From positions 620,001 to 684,000 of the forward strand of contig NZ_LT607409.1 in NCBI RefSeq assembly GCF_900091505.1: a stretch of 64,000 nt of DNA, written 5' to 3'. Below, piece after piece: positions 18,832-27,127 of the stretch. Both the position numbers and the translations under genes were made by a program. Source of the stretch: Micromonospora chokoriensis. Lineage in GTDB: Bacteria; Actinomycetota; Actinomycetes; Mycobacteriales; Micromonosporaceae. The notes under the pieces were generated by a model. That model did no database searches, was not told the DNA's origin, and saw only the letters and a program-made list of their open reading frames with translations. Each line of letters starts with the position of its first letter. Within the stretch, counting starts at the first letter, position 1.

Positions 18832-19419
18832 ATGTCGTTGCTGCGACGAGTCATCGGCGGAGTGTTGCGCCGACTACGTCAGAGCCAGGGCCGCACGCTG
18901 CGCGAGGTCGCCGCCGTCGCCGGGGTCTCGGTGCCCTACCTGTCCGAGGTCGAACGCGGACGCAAGGAGGCCTCGTCGGAGGTCCTGGCGGCGATCTGCC
19001 GGGCGCTCGGCATCCAACTCTCCGACCTGCTCGAAGCGGCCCGCGACGACCTGCGCCGGGTCGAACGGCGCATCCCCGCAGCACCCCGGGCCGCCCTGGC
19101 CCGGCTGGAACAGGTGCCCGCCTCACGCAACGAGACCAGGCCCGCACCCCGCATCGGCTTTCAGCCCGGTGGGGCGACGCCACCCGTGGCCGCCGTCGGG
19201 GCACCCGCACGACAGCCGGTCGGGCCGGCGCTCCGGCTGGGCGGGCCGATCCTGCACGTCGGCGGTCCAGCCGACCCCATCGGGTCGACCGTCTCAGGAG
19301 CGGGGCTGCGAGTTCGACTGATCGCCTCCGCACCGGCCGGGCGCCCCGGTCCGCGTACCTCCAAGATGCTGGCCTGCCGCCGGGCCCGGACGGGCCTGCG
19401 GCGGCTGACCCGGGCGTAG
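18832..19419 (+). CDS. clgR: ClgR-like XRE family regulator of clp genes
   Basis: 195 residues. N-terminal HTH: GRTLREVAAVAGVSVPYLSE and VERGRKEASSEVLAAICRAL match ClgR, the actinobacterial activator of clpP/clpC. ClgR proteins usually end in a short degron (often AA); this one has an extended basic, Pro/Gly-rich tail ending RRLTRA. The next gene is a clpP paralogue on the same strand, 136 nt away, so local control of clpP is plausible. Confidence 0.85.
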   Translation: MSLLRRVIGGVLRRLRQSQGRTLREVAAVAGVSVPYLSEVERGRKEASSEVLAAICRALGIQLSDLLEAARDDLRRVERRIPAAPRAALARLEQVPASRNETRPAPRIGFQPGGATPPVAAVGAPARQPVGPALRLGGPILHVGGPADPIGSTVSGAGLRVRLIASAPAGRPGPRTSKMLACRRARTGLRRLTRA

Positions 19420-19433
19420 GCCGGCCGGGGTTC

Positions 19434-19473
19434 TGCCCTGGGCCGATCTGCCGCCGGCAGAATGCCTGGGCCG
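19434..19473 (+). promoter_or_regulatory. Candidate operator upstream of clpP
   Basis: A perfect 7-1-7 palindrome, TCTGCCG-C-CGGCAGA (19447-19461), is flanked by two near-identical direct repeats, TGCCCTGGGCCG (19434-19445) and TGCCTGGGCCG (19463-19473). It does not match the published ClgR box closely. It could be an operator or, less likely, the clgR terminator. Confidence 0.45.
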
Positions 19474-19555
19474 CGACCGCCGCCGCGCGCACGCTGGAGG
19501 AGCCGGTTCCCCGGGCGGTCCCGTCGCCCGCCGGCACGGTGGAGGGTGGCGGCAC

Positions 19556-20155
19556 ATGATCTGGTACGACACGACCATGCGCGACGGCGGGCAGCCGTCC
19601 TTCGGCGATCAGGTGTTCGAGCGGCTGCTGCGGGAGCGGATCGTCTTCCTCGGCACCGAGGTGACGGAGGAGTCCGCCAACCAGATCTGCGCGCAGATCC
19701 TGCTGCTCGCCGCCGAGGACGCCGATTCGGACATTTACCTCTACATCAACTCGCCGGGTGGTTCGGTGAGCGCGGGGATGGCGGTCTACGACACGATGCG
19801 CTACGTCCGCAACGACGTGGCCACGCTGGCGCTCGGGTTCGCCGGCTCGATGGGGCAGTTCCTGCTCTGCGCGGGCGCGGCGGGCAAGCGGTACGCGCTG
19901 CCGCACTCGCGGATCATGATGCACCAGCCCTCCGGGGGGATGGGCGGTACCGCTTCGGACATCACCATCCAGGCGGAGAACATGCTGCACGTGAAGCGGA
20001 CGATGCAGGAGTTGATCGCCCAACACAGTGGACGGACCCTCGACGAGATCCAGCGCGCCTGGGACCGGGACCGGTGGTTCACCGCCGAGGAGGCGCGGGA
20101 ATACGGTCTGGTCGACCATGTGCTCAGCCGAGCCGACCAGTTGACGACCGTCTGA
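19556..20155 (+). CDS. clpP: ATP-dependent Clp protease proteolytic subunit (paralogue)
   Basis: 199 residues, ClpP fold. Catalytic serine in GFAGSMGQF (about residue 101), histidine in SRIMMHQPSGG (about 123) and aspartate in RDRWFTAEEAREYGLVD are all present. The usual A-S-M-A around the serine is G-S-M-G. The protein starts directly with MIWYDTTMRDGGQPS and lacks an obvious long propeptide. Being monocistronic with clgR rather than in a clpP1P2-clpX locus, it resembles the additional ClpP subunits of Streptomyces and relatives that are switched on when the main pair fails. Confidence 0.92.
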   Translation: MIWYDTTMRDGGQPSFGDQVFERLLRERIVFLGTEVTEESANQICAQILLLAAEDADSDIYLYINSPGGSVSAGMAVYDTMRYVRNDVATLALGFAGSMGQFLLCAGAAGKRYALPHSRIMMHQPSGGMGGTASDITIQAENMLHVKRTMQELIAQHSGRTLDEIQRAWDRDRWFTAEEAREYGLVDHVLSRADQLTTV

Positions 20156-20218
20156 TGCCGGCATATTCGCCCTGGCCACCGCGGGGCGGCAGCTGCCGCC
20201 GCCAGCACGGACGGCGGA

Positions 20219-20451
20219 ATGCGCGCCGGCCACGAGTCCACCGCCAAACTGGCGAAGGACGCGAAGGCGATCCCGTTCGAGGCGACCGTCGACGCCGACG
20301 GCCGGCTGACCGCACGCTCCTAAACGATCGCCACGAAGACCCTCGGGGACCTCGTCAGCGAGATGCGGATGAGCGACTTCGCAAGCCCGTCACGGTGGAG
20401 GCACCACCGGCCGGCGAGACCGCGGCCGAGGACATGTACACGTTCCTCTGA
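20219..20451 (+). pseudogene. Decayed C-terminal fragment of a lipoprotein-type gene
   Basis: The frame from 20219 reads AKAIPFEATVDADGRLT and then hits a stop at about 20321. It continues in the same frame as TKTLGDLVSEMRMSDF. After a one-base deletion near 20380 it continues as KPVTVEAPPAGETAAEDMYT. The order and wording match the C-terminal beta-strands of LppX/LprG-like actinobacterial lipoproteins. No signal peptide or N-terminal half remains. It is a dead remnant between clpP and the DoxX-like gene. Confidence 0.65.
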
Positions 20452-20482
20452 CGCGCCGGCACGTCCCCGGCGTCACCTGTCG

Positions 20483-20515
20483 AGCGTGGGCTGCGGAACC
20501 CCCGCAGCCCACGCT
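20483..20515 (+). terminator. Terminator after the decayed lipoprotein fragment
   Basis: Perfect 14-bp stem AGCGTGGGCTGCGG with its complement and a 5-nt loop. It would end clpP readthrough transcripts. Confidence 0.75.
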
Positions 20516-20595
20516 GTGTCACAGGTCACAGCGCCCCTCGTAACATCGCACCGCCCCGCCCCGTCCTTGAGGCAGACAGCCACAAGGGAGGGCAC

Positions 20596-20946
20596 ATGTT
20601 CGCCACGTACGTCACCGTCACGATCCTCGCCTCGGTCTTCACCGGCATCGCCGCCGTCACCTACCTGATGGGCCACGACTACCCGAAGGCCCAGGCGGAC
20701 ATGAAGCGGCTGCCGCACTCCTGGTTACCGAGGTTGGGCGCGACGCTGGCCGCCGGCTCCCTGGGACTGCTGGCCGGGTTCGCCGTTCCACTGCTCGGCA
20801 CACTCGCCGCCGCCGGTCTCGTCCTGTACTTCGTCGGCGCGCTCGTCGCACACCTGAGGGTCGGCTCCCGCAAACTCGTGGGATGGGCGGTCTTCTTCGT
20901 CACGTCGATCGCTGCGCTGGCGGTGAACCTCGCCCACCACTGGTGA
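20596..20946 (+). CDS. DoxX-like small membrane protein
   Basis: 116 residues with four predicted transmembrane helices (residues about 3-22, 45-63, 65-85, 93-112) and the YLMGHDYPKAQADMKRL loop between helices 1 and 2 common in DoxX-like proteins. Function unknown; relatives are linked to redox stress membranes. GGGAGG precedes the ATG. It stands alone. Confidence 0.82.
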   Translation: MFATYVTVTILASVFTGIAAVTYLMGHDYPKAQADMKRLPHSWLPRLGATLAAGSLGLLAGFAVPLLGTLAAAGLVLYFVGALVAHLRVGSRKLVGWAVFFVTSIAALAVNLAHHW

Positions 20947-21049
20947 CCGGCTCAGACGGCTGCGCGACGCCTGGACTCCTACCCGCCGGAAGGACCCCCG
21001 GTCAGGCCACCACCGCCGACGGAACAGGCGCCGTCCGTACGCTGGGCGG

Positions 21050-21632
21050 GTGATCGACATCTGGCGCACCGTGGCGGGCATTCTTTCCGTGGCCGCACTG
21101 TCGGTGTCACTGGCCGGCTGCTCCACGCCGTTCAGCTGCCCGGAGCCGACGGTGACAGTCGACGCGTCCGTGCACATCGAGACCACGCCGATCGAGCCGG
21201 AACTACAGCCGTTGGGTCAGGTCCTGGAGGTCCACTGGTGGGAGTGGACGGAAAGCGGCGGCTGCGACTTCAGCGTCGGTGACCTATTGCTGCTGCGGGA
21301 GGGAGTGGTCAAGGTGGCGCCGGCCGACGTCGCCAGGCTGACCGAACTCACGACGGCCCTGGCCGTGGAGATCCCCGACGATGTCGCGCCACACCCACGG
21401 CTGTCGTCCTGGCTGCCCGCCGACCCGAAGTGGCGGGGCGGGACCGGGCTGGACTGGAGCGACGGCGAGGAGGCACGTCCGTGTCGGTCTCATACCTGCT
21501 CGACTCCGCGAGCGGCGTCGTCTACTTCCGGTCGGACGCCGACTACGACCCGGCGTCGAGTCCGACCGCCTCGCCCGCGCGACGATGACGGCGGGCCTCG
21601 CCGACCTGCGGTTCGCACAGCTGTTCGCATAG
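21050..21632 (+). pseudogene. Frameshifted lipoprotein gene
   Basis: The start is a lipoprotein signal (VAALSVSLAGCSTPF, lipobox LAGC). The first frame reads sensibly to about GLDWSDGEEA near 21475. The protein then continues in a second frame as VSVSYLLDSASGVVYFRSDA and in a third as SDRLARATMTAGLADLRFAQ before a stop at 21632. Two small indels are therefore needed to restore one protein of about 190 residues. It ends 36 nt before the left attachment repeat, so it is the last host gene before the integrated element. Sequencing error is the alternative to true decay. Confidence 0.7.
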
Positions 21633-21668
21633 GGCGGAAGGCGTATCGCCGGCTCGAAGGACGTTCTG

Positions 21669-21712
21669 GGTGCCCCCGGCAGGATTCGAACCTGCGACAC
21701 ACGGTTTAGGAA
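21669..21712. repeat. Left attachment site of the AICE (44-bp direct repeat)
   Basis: Identical to 38133-38176, the 3' half of tRNA-Arg plus two flanking bases. Here it is followed by unrelated sequence (GGGTATAGCCC), so it cannot fold into a tRNA. It marks the distal boundary of the integrated element. Confidence 0.95.
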
Positions 21713-22176
21713 GGGTATAGCCCTTACTGGAACACCCCTCGTCTTAGCAGGGGGTACACCCGACGGTCCACCAGCGGCACGCTTGATCGTTCCGCGTATT
21801 TTCCGGATCTTGATTACCTCCGCCCTCCGGCTGGCAGAAACCTCGAATGGTGACTGAACCATCCGACCGCGCAGCGCCGAAGCCAGTGTCCAGCCGGGAT
21901 CTCGCCGTGCCGATCGGCGTCATAACGCTGCTTGATGGTGAGCTGGGCTGGCGAGGTGTCCAGCACGGCTGCCATCGTCGCCGCCCGTTGCTGTCACTGC
22001 CGTCAAGAGCATCTATCCGCGACACACCCCGATATCGACGGTCCTGCAGACCTGCAGCAGCCTGAGGGGCCACACGGCCGTCAACGTTTGTGTATGTTTG
22101 CGCTACCGGCCGGCAACACCCTGTAAGTGGCACAAAGCAACTCTGCGTTGCAGATAGCCGAAGTGCTGACATGGAT
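21713..22176. other. Left end of the AICE without recognisable genes
   Basis: About 460 nt with lower GC than the surroundings and no convincing reading frame. A short dyad AAGGG-TATAG-CCCTT touches the attachment repeat and could be an integrase or Xis arm site; this is inference. Confidence 0.4.
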
Positions 22177-22204
22177 GCGGCTGCAGGATGCACCCTGCAG
22201 CCGC
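22177..22204 (+). promoter_or_regulatory. Leader hairpin upstream of the secreted protein gene
   Basis: Perfect 11-bp stem GCGGCTGCAGG/CCTGCAGCCGC with a 6-nt loop, ending 26 nt before the ATG at 22231. It could be an upstream terminator, an attenuator or an mRNA-stabilising structure. Confidence 0.5.
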
Positions 22205-22230
22205 GCGTCCCCATCCAGAACGGAGATTCC

Positions 22231-22902
22231 ATGAGGACTGCACCATCCTACCGCCCCACCTGGGCCGTCACACTACTCTCACTGCTAGCGCTTGTCGCTG
22301 CGATGCTGGCAGCCCCGAATGCGGCTTCAGCGAACGCGACGGGCAAGCAGTGCTACAAGGTAGGCGATGCGCAGTACACAGAGTTTCGCTCGGTGGTCAA
22401 GCAACTGAAGGCAGAGGGGAAGCTGAGCGCCACCGACGCGGCGACCCTGGAGTGCGACCCTCGCCGCGCCAACGAGCGCATCACCTACAAGGTCAGTAGT
22501 GAGCCGGTCATGGGCACCTTGGCGTCCGGTTGCAGGTCCAGCGCGAACTGGATTATCAGTTTCAGCATCTGGGGCGCAGAGGCAGGCAAGCACAACCAAA
22601 GCCTTAGCTGGTGCTGGAACAACACCACCAAGAAGGTCTCAGATTGGGGCGGACCATGTGGTGGATCCACCACTGCTTGGGGGACCGCCAACGCCTGGAA
22701 TTGGGAAGGCTGCTCACAGAACGATTTCATCCCGTACACTCTGGGTGGTTCGTACCCCGGCGGCATTCACCACAAGACACAGGGCAGGTTCACGAACAGC
22801 GTCCCGTATACGCCAGCGGTCTTCTTGAACCTCGAAATCTGGGGTCACTACGACGGCGGCTGTGACACCAGGTACAACAGCACCACGCGCAATTACTGCT
22901 AG
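22231..22902 (+). CDS. Secreted cysteine-containing protein, AICE cargo
   Basis: 223 residues. A signal peptide (WAVTLLSLLALVAAMLAAPN) ends at about ASANA. The mature protein has eight cysteines (for example CYKVGD, SGCRSS, WCWNN, GGCDTRYN, final NYC) and is rich in Trp, Asn and Ser, suggesting a disulfide-stabilised beta protein. I do not recognise the family. GC content is visibly lower than in the flanks. GGAGAT lies just before the ATG. As cargo near the left end of the element it may act at the cell surface or against competitors, but nothing in the sequence proves that. Confidence 0.75.
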   Translation: MRTAPSYRPTWAVTLLSLLALVAAMLAAPNAASANATGKQCYKVGDAQYTEFRSVVKQLKAEGKLSATDAATLECDPRRANERITYKVSSEPVMGTLASGCRSSANWIISFSIWGAEAGKHNQSLSWCWNNTTKKVSDWGGPCGGSTTAWGTANAWNWEGCSQNDFIPYTLGGSYPGGIHHKTQGRFTNSVPYTPAVFLNLEIWGHYDGGCDTRYNSTTRNYC

Positions 22903-22911
22903 CTCCAACCT

Positions 22912-22946
22912 CCGGCCAGGGCTGGGCGGCTCCCAGCCCTGGCCGG
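22912..22946 (+). terminator. Strong terminator after the secreted protein gene
   Basis: Perfect 15-bp stem CCGGCCAGGGCTGGG with its complement, 5-nt loop, followed by ACTTTG. Starts 9 nt after the stop codon. Confidence 0.85.
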
Positions 22947-22968
22947 ACTTTGATCGGGAGGTCCTGTA

Positions 22969-23319
22969 ATGCTAGGTCGCATCTCGCGCCGGGGTCTGAC
23001 GATCGCATTAATTGCCTTTGCTGGAGTGGCCGCGCTCTTAGTGGCCAGCACTAGACCCACGTCTACCGCCGTTTATCGAACGGGCCAGACCGGGGAAGCT
23101 TTAGAGCAATCCATTACTAGCCCCTTGAATCTAGCATTGATAGCATGGTCGGTAACCGTGGCCATTCTTGCCGCATGGGCAACGATCGCCTACTTGCGCG
23201 GAAGCGCAAAGGCTACCCAGCGGGTCCTTCTGATCGCCGGCATCATGGGCCTGATCCCTGCGATCCTGCCAGGAATTAGCGCATTAGTCGCGCGTGCCTT
23301 CATCATTCGAGAGAAGTGA
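22969..23319 (+). CDS. Small membrane protein of unknown function
   Basis: 116 residues with three hydrophobic segments (residues about 10-27, 52-74, 84-108) separated by short polar loops. No family recognised. It begins 23 nt after the terminator with a GGGAGG site, so it has its own promoter or relies on readthrough. Codon use is less GC-biased than the transfer genes, like the preceding secreted protein gene, so the two probably arrived together. Confidence 0.65.
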   Translation: MLGRISRRGLTIALIAFAGVAALLVASTRPTSTAVYRTGQTGEALEQSITSPLNLALIAWSVTVAILAAWATIAYLRGSAKATQRVLLIAGIMGLIPAILPGISALVARAFIIREK

Positions 23320-23861
23320 ATCGAACGGACGGCTACCAGCGCCTCCCGTCTGCCATCGACCCGCCCCTTGGGGAGCGGGCCGCCGCCCGGCCCGCCACGT
23401 CAAGCGGACCTTGACGCCCGGTCGGACGCTGGCGGGTCGGGCGGTGGTCTGCTCGGCTTGCCCGGGTCGATGGGAGGCGGGATGGGCCTACCTCAACCAC
23501 CCACCGACCGTGACGCGCCGACGGAGCGCCGGCCATCCTGGAGCCGGAGCGCCCCCGCCGGAGGCGCCCTAACCGCACCCCCGTGACCGCCGCCAGCTCG
23601 CCGGCGTGGCCGGCGTGCGCTCCCCTACGCCGCGCGGGCTCGTGGCCGCGCGGCCCGGCCGGCTGCCGGCCCACCACACCACCGGTCAACCGCCCTTTCA
23701 TTCTACGGCGGCCCCTTGGGCTTCCGCTCTCCGCGCCAGCCGTCGGGCGTGTCGCGTGGCCGGAGTCGGAGCGCCAGCGGAGCGACGGACGCGCGCCCAG
23801 GCGGCGGCGCGTGCGGCCCGTTCAGGGCCGCCTTGAAGACGTACAGAAACTTTGCACAACA
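23320..23861. other. GC-rich stretch without assignable gene
   Basis: About 540 nt between the membrane protein and the insertion sequence. It is very GC-rich with several short dyads. Open frames exist in all directions, but none has a convincing start, domain or codon pattern. It may contain an origin of transfer or replication; nothing specific is seen. Confidence 0.35.
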
Positions 23862-23922
23862 TCGCCGGCAGTCCGGCTGTCCGGTATCGGGACCTGCGTG
23901 ACACATCGGTATCAGGACCTGC

Positions 23923-25779
23923 GTGACACTCCGCCAAGTGTTGGTGGAGATGAGCGTGATGGAACAGCGGTATCGAGCGGTCCAAGACGTGCTGGCCGGA
24001 TCCTCGGTCACGGACGTCGCGGAACGCTTCGGAGTCTCCCGGCAAGCCGTGCATCGCTGGCTGGCCTGGTATCAGGAAGAGGGTTTGGAAGGGCTGGCCG
24101 ATCGCTCCAGCCGGCCGCGCTCCTCACCTGGCCAGACTTCTACTGAGGTGGAGGCGCTCATCTGTGAGCTGCGTCGGAACCACCCACGATGGGGCGCCCG
24201 TCGCCTCGTCTATGAACTTGGCCGACGCGACTGCCCCGGCTCGATCCCGTCTCGGATCACCGTGCATCGGGTGCTGATCCGACACGGCCTGATCGACCCG
24301 ACACCCCGCCGCCGGCGACGGGAGGACTACCGGCGGTGGGAACGTGGCCGACCAATGGAGCTGTGGCAGCTGGACATCGTCGGTGGCATCCAGCTGGCTG
24401 ACGGTGGTGAGGCGAAGGTCGTCACCGGCGTCGACGACCACTCCAGGTTCTGTGTCATCGCCGCCGTCGTCCGCCGGGCCACCGGCCGAGCCGTCTGCAT
24501 CGCCTTCGCCGAGGCCCTGCATCGGTTCGGGGTGCCCGAGGAGGTCCTCACGGACAACGGCAAGCAGTTCACCGCCCGGTTCGGCCGCGGTGGCGGGGAG
24601 GTGATGTTCGACCGGATCTGCCGGGAGAACGGCATCACCCACCGGCTGACCAAACCCCGCTCACCTACCACTACCGGCAAGGTCGAGCGGTTCCACCAGA
24701 CCCTGCAACGCGAACTCCTCGACGACGTCGAAGTCTGGGCCGACCCGGAAGAGGCTCAAGCGGCCATCGATGTGTTCCGGCACGAATACAACACCGAACG
24801 ACCACACCAGTCCCTCGGGATGGCGTTCCCGACCAACCGATTCACCGCCCAGTCCACCGAGAAGCAGATCCCACTGCGGCTGCCGCCAACGCTGGACACC
24901 ACCATCCCCGCACCCCGAAAGCCGCTGCTAGCGCCACCGCCGGTGCCTCCGTCAGCCGCCGTGTCGGCCACCGTCGCAGCAGCATCATCGGCAACCGGCG
25001 ACGACGTCGGCCTGGCCGTGGAGGTCACCCGCCTCGTTCCCGCCTCGGGCAACCTCACCATCTGCGGGCAACAGTTCTGGCTCAGCCCCACCCGCGCCGG
25101 ACTCCCGGTCACCCTCTGGGCCGACACCACCGTCGTTCACCTGCTCATCGACGGCGTCCGGCTCAAGACCGTGCCGTCCCGGCTCACCCCCACCCACCTG
25201 CGCCAACTCCTCGCCGACGACGCCCAACCCGCCGGGCCACCACCGATCACCACCGGCCCCGTCCAGGCCGGCGCCCCCATCGAGGTCGAACGCCTCGTCA
25301 ACGCCACCGGCCTGATCAGCCTCGCCGGACGGCAACACCCTGTCGGCTACCACTTCGCCGGCAGGCGCGTCACCGTCCGACTCGACCGCGGCCTCCTGCA
25401 GATCGCCGCCGACGGCGTCCTGCTGCGCAACCTGCCCAACCCCCTCACCGCAGCCGAGGCCGCCAGCATCCGCGACGCCCGCCCCGCCGGACCGCCACCC
25501 ACCCCCAGCCCCGAACCCGTGCGGGTCGAACGCCGCGTCAGCTGCCGAGGAGCCCTCGTCATCGCTGGTCAACGGATCCACGTCGGCAATGCCCACGCCG
25601 GTCGAACGCTCGTGGTCGAAGCCGCCGACACCACTTTCCGCATCCTCGATGGTGACCAGGTCGTGGCCGAGGTGCCTCGCACGACTACCAAGTCGATCGC
25701 TCGTTTCAAAGCCCGGAAACCGGAGCCACCACGTTCAAAGAGGCCATCAACGCCACCGGCAAAAGCAACCGTAGGCTGA
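23923..25779 (+). CDS. IS481-family transposase, long form with C-terminal beta repeats
   Basis: 618 residues, well above the 300-400 of classical IS481 transposases. Residues ~15-130 hold HTH domains (VTDVAERFGVSRQAVHRWLA). The rve-type DDE core follows, with D at ~151 (ELWQLDIVGG), D at ~211 (LTDNGKQF) and E at ~255 (GKVERFHQ). After residue ~360 there are three tandem ~85-residue repeats with a shared pattern (GNLTICGQQFWLSPTRAG; GLISLAGRQHPVGYHFAG; GALVIAGQRIHVGNAHAG), apparently small beta domains that may bind transposon ends. The first GTG lies within the terminal repeat; ATG at 23950 is an alternative start. Confidence 0.92.
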   Translation: MTLRQVLVEMSVMEQRYRAVQDVLAGSSVTDVAERFGVSRQAVHRWLAWYQEEGLEGLADRSSRPRSSPGQTSTEVEALICELRRNHPRWGARRLVYELGRRDCPGSIPSRITVHRVLIRHGLIDPTPRRRRREDYRRWERGRPMELWQLDIVGGIQLADGGEAKVVTGVDDHSRFCVIAAVVRRATGRAVCIAFAEALHRFGVPEEVLTDNGKQFTARFGRGGGEVMFDRICRENGITHRLTKPRSPTTTGKVERFHQTLQRELLDDVEVWADPEEAQAAIDVFRHEYNTERPHQSLGMAFPTNRFTAQSTEKQIPLRLPPTLDTTIPAPRKPLLAPPPVPPSAAVSATVAAASSATGDDVGLAVEVTRLVPASGNLTICGQQFWLSPTRAGLPVTLWADTTVVHLLIDGVRLKTVPSRLTPTHLRQLLADDAQPAGPPPITTGPVQAGAPIEVERLVNATGLISLAGRQHPVGYHFAGRRVTVRLDRGLLQIAADGVLLRNLPNPLTAAEAASIRDARPAGPPPTPSPEPVRVERRVSCRGALVIAGQRIHVGNAHAGRTLVVEAADTTFRILDGDQVVAEVPRTTTKSIARFKARKPEPPRSKRPSTPPAKATVG

Positions 25780-25794
25780 CAGCACCGAACCAGG

Positions 25795-26382
25795 ATGAGG
25801 AACATGTGGGACGTCGAGGACATTCGAGCCCGGCTCGCAGCTATGCGCGCTGAAGACCGCGAACTCCAACGCTTCGGGGCGCGGCACCATCGATACCGCT
25901 TCGGCCCCACTCTCAGCGAAGCCGACCTGGCCGCGTTCGAGGGCCGCCACCACATCACGTTGCCAGACACCTACCGCAGCTTTCTGCGGGAGGTCGGAAA
26001 CGGCGGCGCGGGCCCTTACTACGGGCTATTCCCCCTTGACGGCGAGGGCCTGAGCGACCAGGACCGAGAGGAACGTCTCCGGCCCGGTTACCTAGCCACC
26101 CCCTTCCCGCACACGCAGGCATGGAACCCCGCCTACCACGTGCCAGAACCGGGCGTCCCCGGCCCAGGCAACATGATGACCGAAGACGAGTACTTCGACG
26201 AGCGATGGACCGCTGGCTCTCTGGTCATCGCCGAATTCGGCTGCGGCGCCTTCCACCGCCTGATCGTCACGGGGGCAACCCGAGGCCAGGTCTGGTTCGA
26301 CGACCGAGCCGCCGACGGCGGCCTCACCCCCGAGGCTGACTTTCCCGACTGGTACCAAGACTGGCTACACAATCCCAGGTAA
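25795..26382 (+). CDS. SMI1/KNR4 family protein carried by the insertion sequence
   Basis: 195 residues. The SMI1/KNR4 core is visible: LSEADLAAFEGRHHITLPDT, YRSFLREVGNGGAGPYYGLF, and a C-terminal WFDDRAADGG segment. In bacteria this superfamily is mainly known as immunity proteins of polymorphic toxins. No toxin gene is beside it. It starts 15 nt after the transposase stop, inside the terminal repeats, so it travels with the transposon and is probably expressed from the transposase promoter. Confidence 0.82.
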   Translation: MRNMWDVEDIRARLAAMRAEDRELQRFGARHHRYRFGPTLSEADLAAFEGRHHITLPDTYRSFLREVGNGGAGPYYGLFPLDGEGLSDQDREERLRPGYLATPFPHTQAWNPAYHVPEPGVPGPGNMMTEDEYFDERWTAGSLVIAEFGCGAFHRLIVTGATRGQVWFDDRAADGGLTPEADFPDWYQDWLHNPR

Positions 26383-26563
26383 CCCAGTGGCGGCAGCCCA
26401 ACCCAGGCCAAGCAAACAGAACTAGATCGTCTAGCCGGACGTGTCACCCACGTCCCGAGACTGATCTGTCACGCAGGTCCTGAAACCCGACATCGCCGGC
26501 AGTCCGGCCGGCACGTGGACACGGGATGGTGCGCGGACCCGGTGGCTCCGTACCCTGGGAGAT

Positions 26564-27127
26564 ATGGCCACCCTCGTCGACACCGCCCGGGAAGTTGCGC
26601 GACAACTGCTGGAAGCGCCGCTACCGCGTCGATGGAGTCACGTCCAGGCCGTCGCCGCCAAGGCGGACCGGATCAGCGGAGCAGTCCCGAGCGAGGATCG
26701 CGAGGTGCTCGTAGCCTCGGCCTGGCTACACGACGTGGGTTACAGCCCAGACCTGATCGACACCGGCTTCCACTCGCTCGATGGTGGTCGCTGGCTGCGT
26801 CGTGAGCGCTTCAATGAGCGGATTGCCGCCCTGGTCGCTCATCACTCTTGCGCCTGGTTGGAAGCCGACGAACGTGGGCTCGGCGAGGTCCTGGCGGCCG
26901 AGTTCCCTCGGGAGGAGACCGCGGTAACCGACGCCATCTGCTGCGCCGACATGACGACGGGCCCAGATGGCCAAGACTTCGAGGTGTTGGACCGGCTGGC
27001 GGAGATTCGGTCTCGGTATGGGCCGGAGCACCTGGTGACCCGGTTTATCGGCAGGGCGGAGGCGGAGATGGTCGCTGCCGTGCAGCGGACTCAGTTCCGG
27101 CTCGCCGGCACTCGTCAGCCGATGTAG
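26564..27127 (+). CDS. HD domain phosphohydrolase-like protein
   Basis: 187 residues. HD-type metal site: HVQAVAAKADRI, then ASAWLHDVGYSPDL (the H-D pair) and LVAHHSCAWLEADERG; a further Asp lies in ICCADMTTGPDG. HD proteins hydrolyse nucleotides or phosphoesters. Genes of this type, together with a NUDIX hydrolase and an HTH regulator, are common companions in AICE control regions. Its end overlaps the end of the convergent NUDIX gene by 13 nt. GGGAG lies before the ATG. Confidence 0.85.
   Translation: MATLVDTAREVARQLLEAPLPRRWSHVQAVAAKADRISGAVPSEDREVLVASAWLHDVGYSPDLIDTGFHSLDGGRWLRRERFNERIAALVAHHSCAWLEADERGLGEVLAAEFPREETAVTDAICCADMTTGPDGQDFEVLDRLAEIRSRYGPEHLVTRFIGRAEAEMVAAVQRTQFRLAGTRQPM

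Larger units (their letters stand above)
23878..26492 (+). mobile_element. IS481-family element with an SMI1/KNR4 passenger gene
   Basis: 2615 bp. The ends are inverted: the left begins TGTCCGGTATCGGGACCTGC and the right, read inward, TGTCGGGTTTCAGGACCTGC. Each end carries two copies of a GGACCTGCGTGACA-like subrepeat. A 16-bp direct repeat TCGCCGGCAGTCCGGC directly abuts both ends (23862-23877 and 26493-26508) and is the presumed target duplication. Inside are a long transposase and one passenger gene on the same strand. Confidence 0.88.

Noticed and set aside
21669..21712. tRNA gene at the left attachment site
   Set aside because: Only the 3' half of tRNA-Arg is present; the 5' acceptor, D-arm and anticodon 5' stem are replaced by unrelated sequence.
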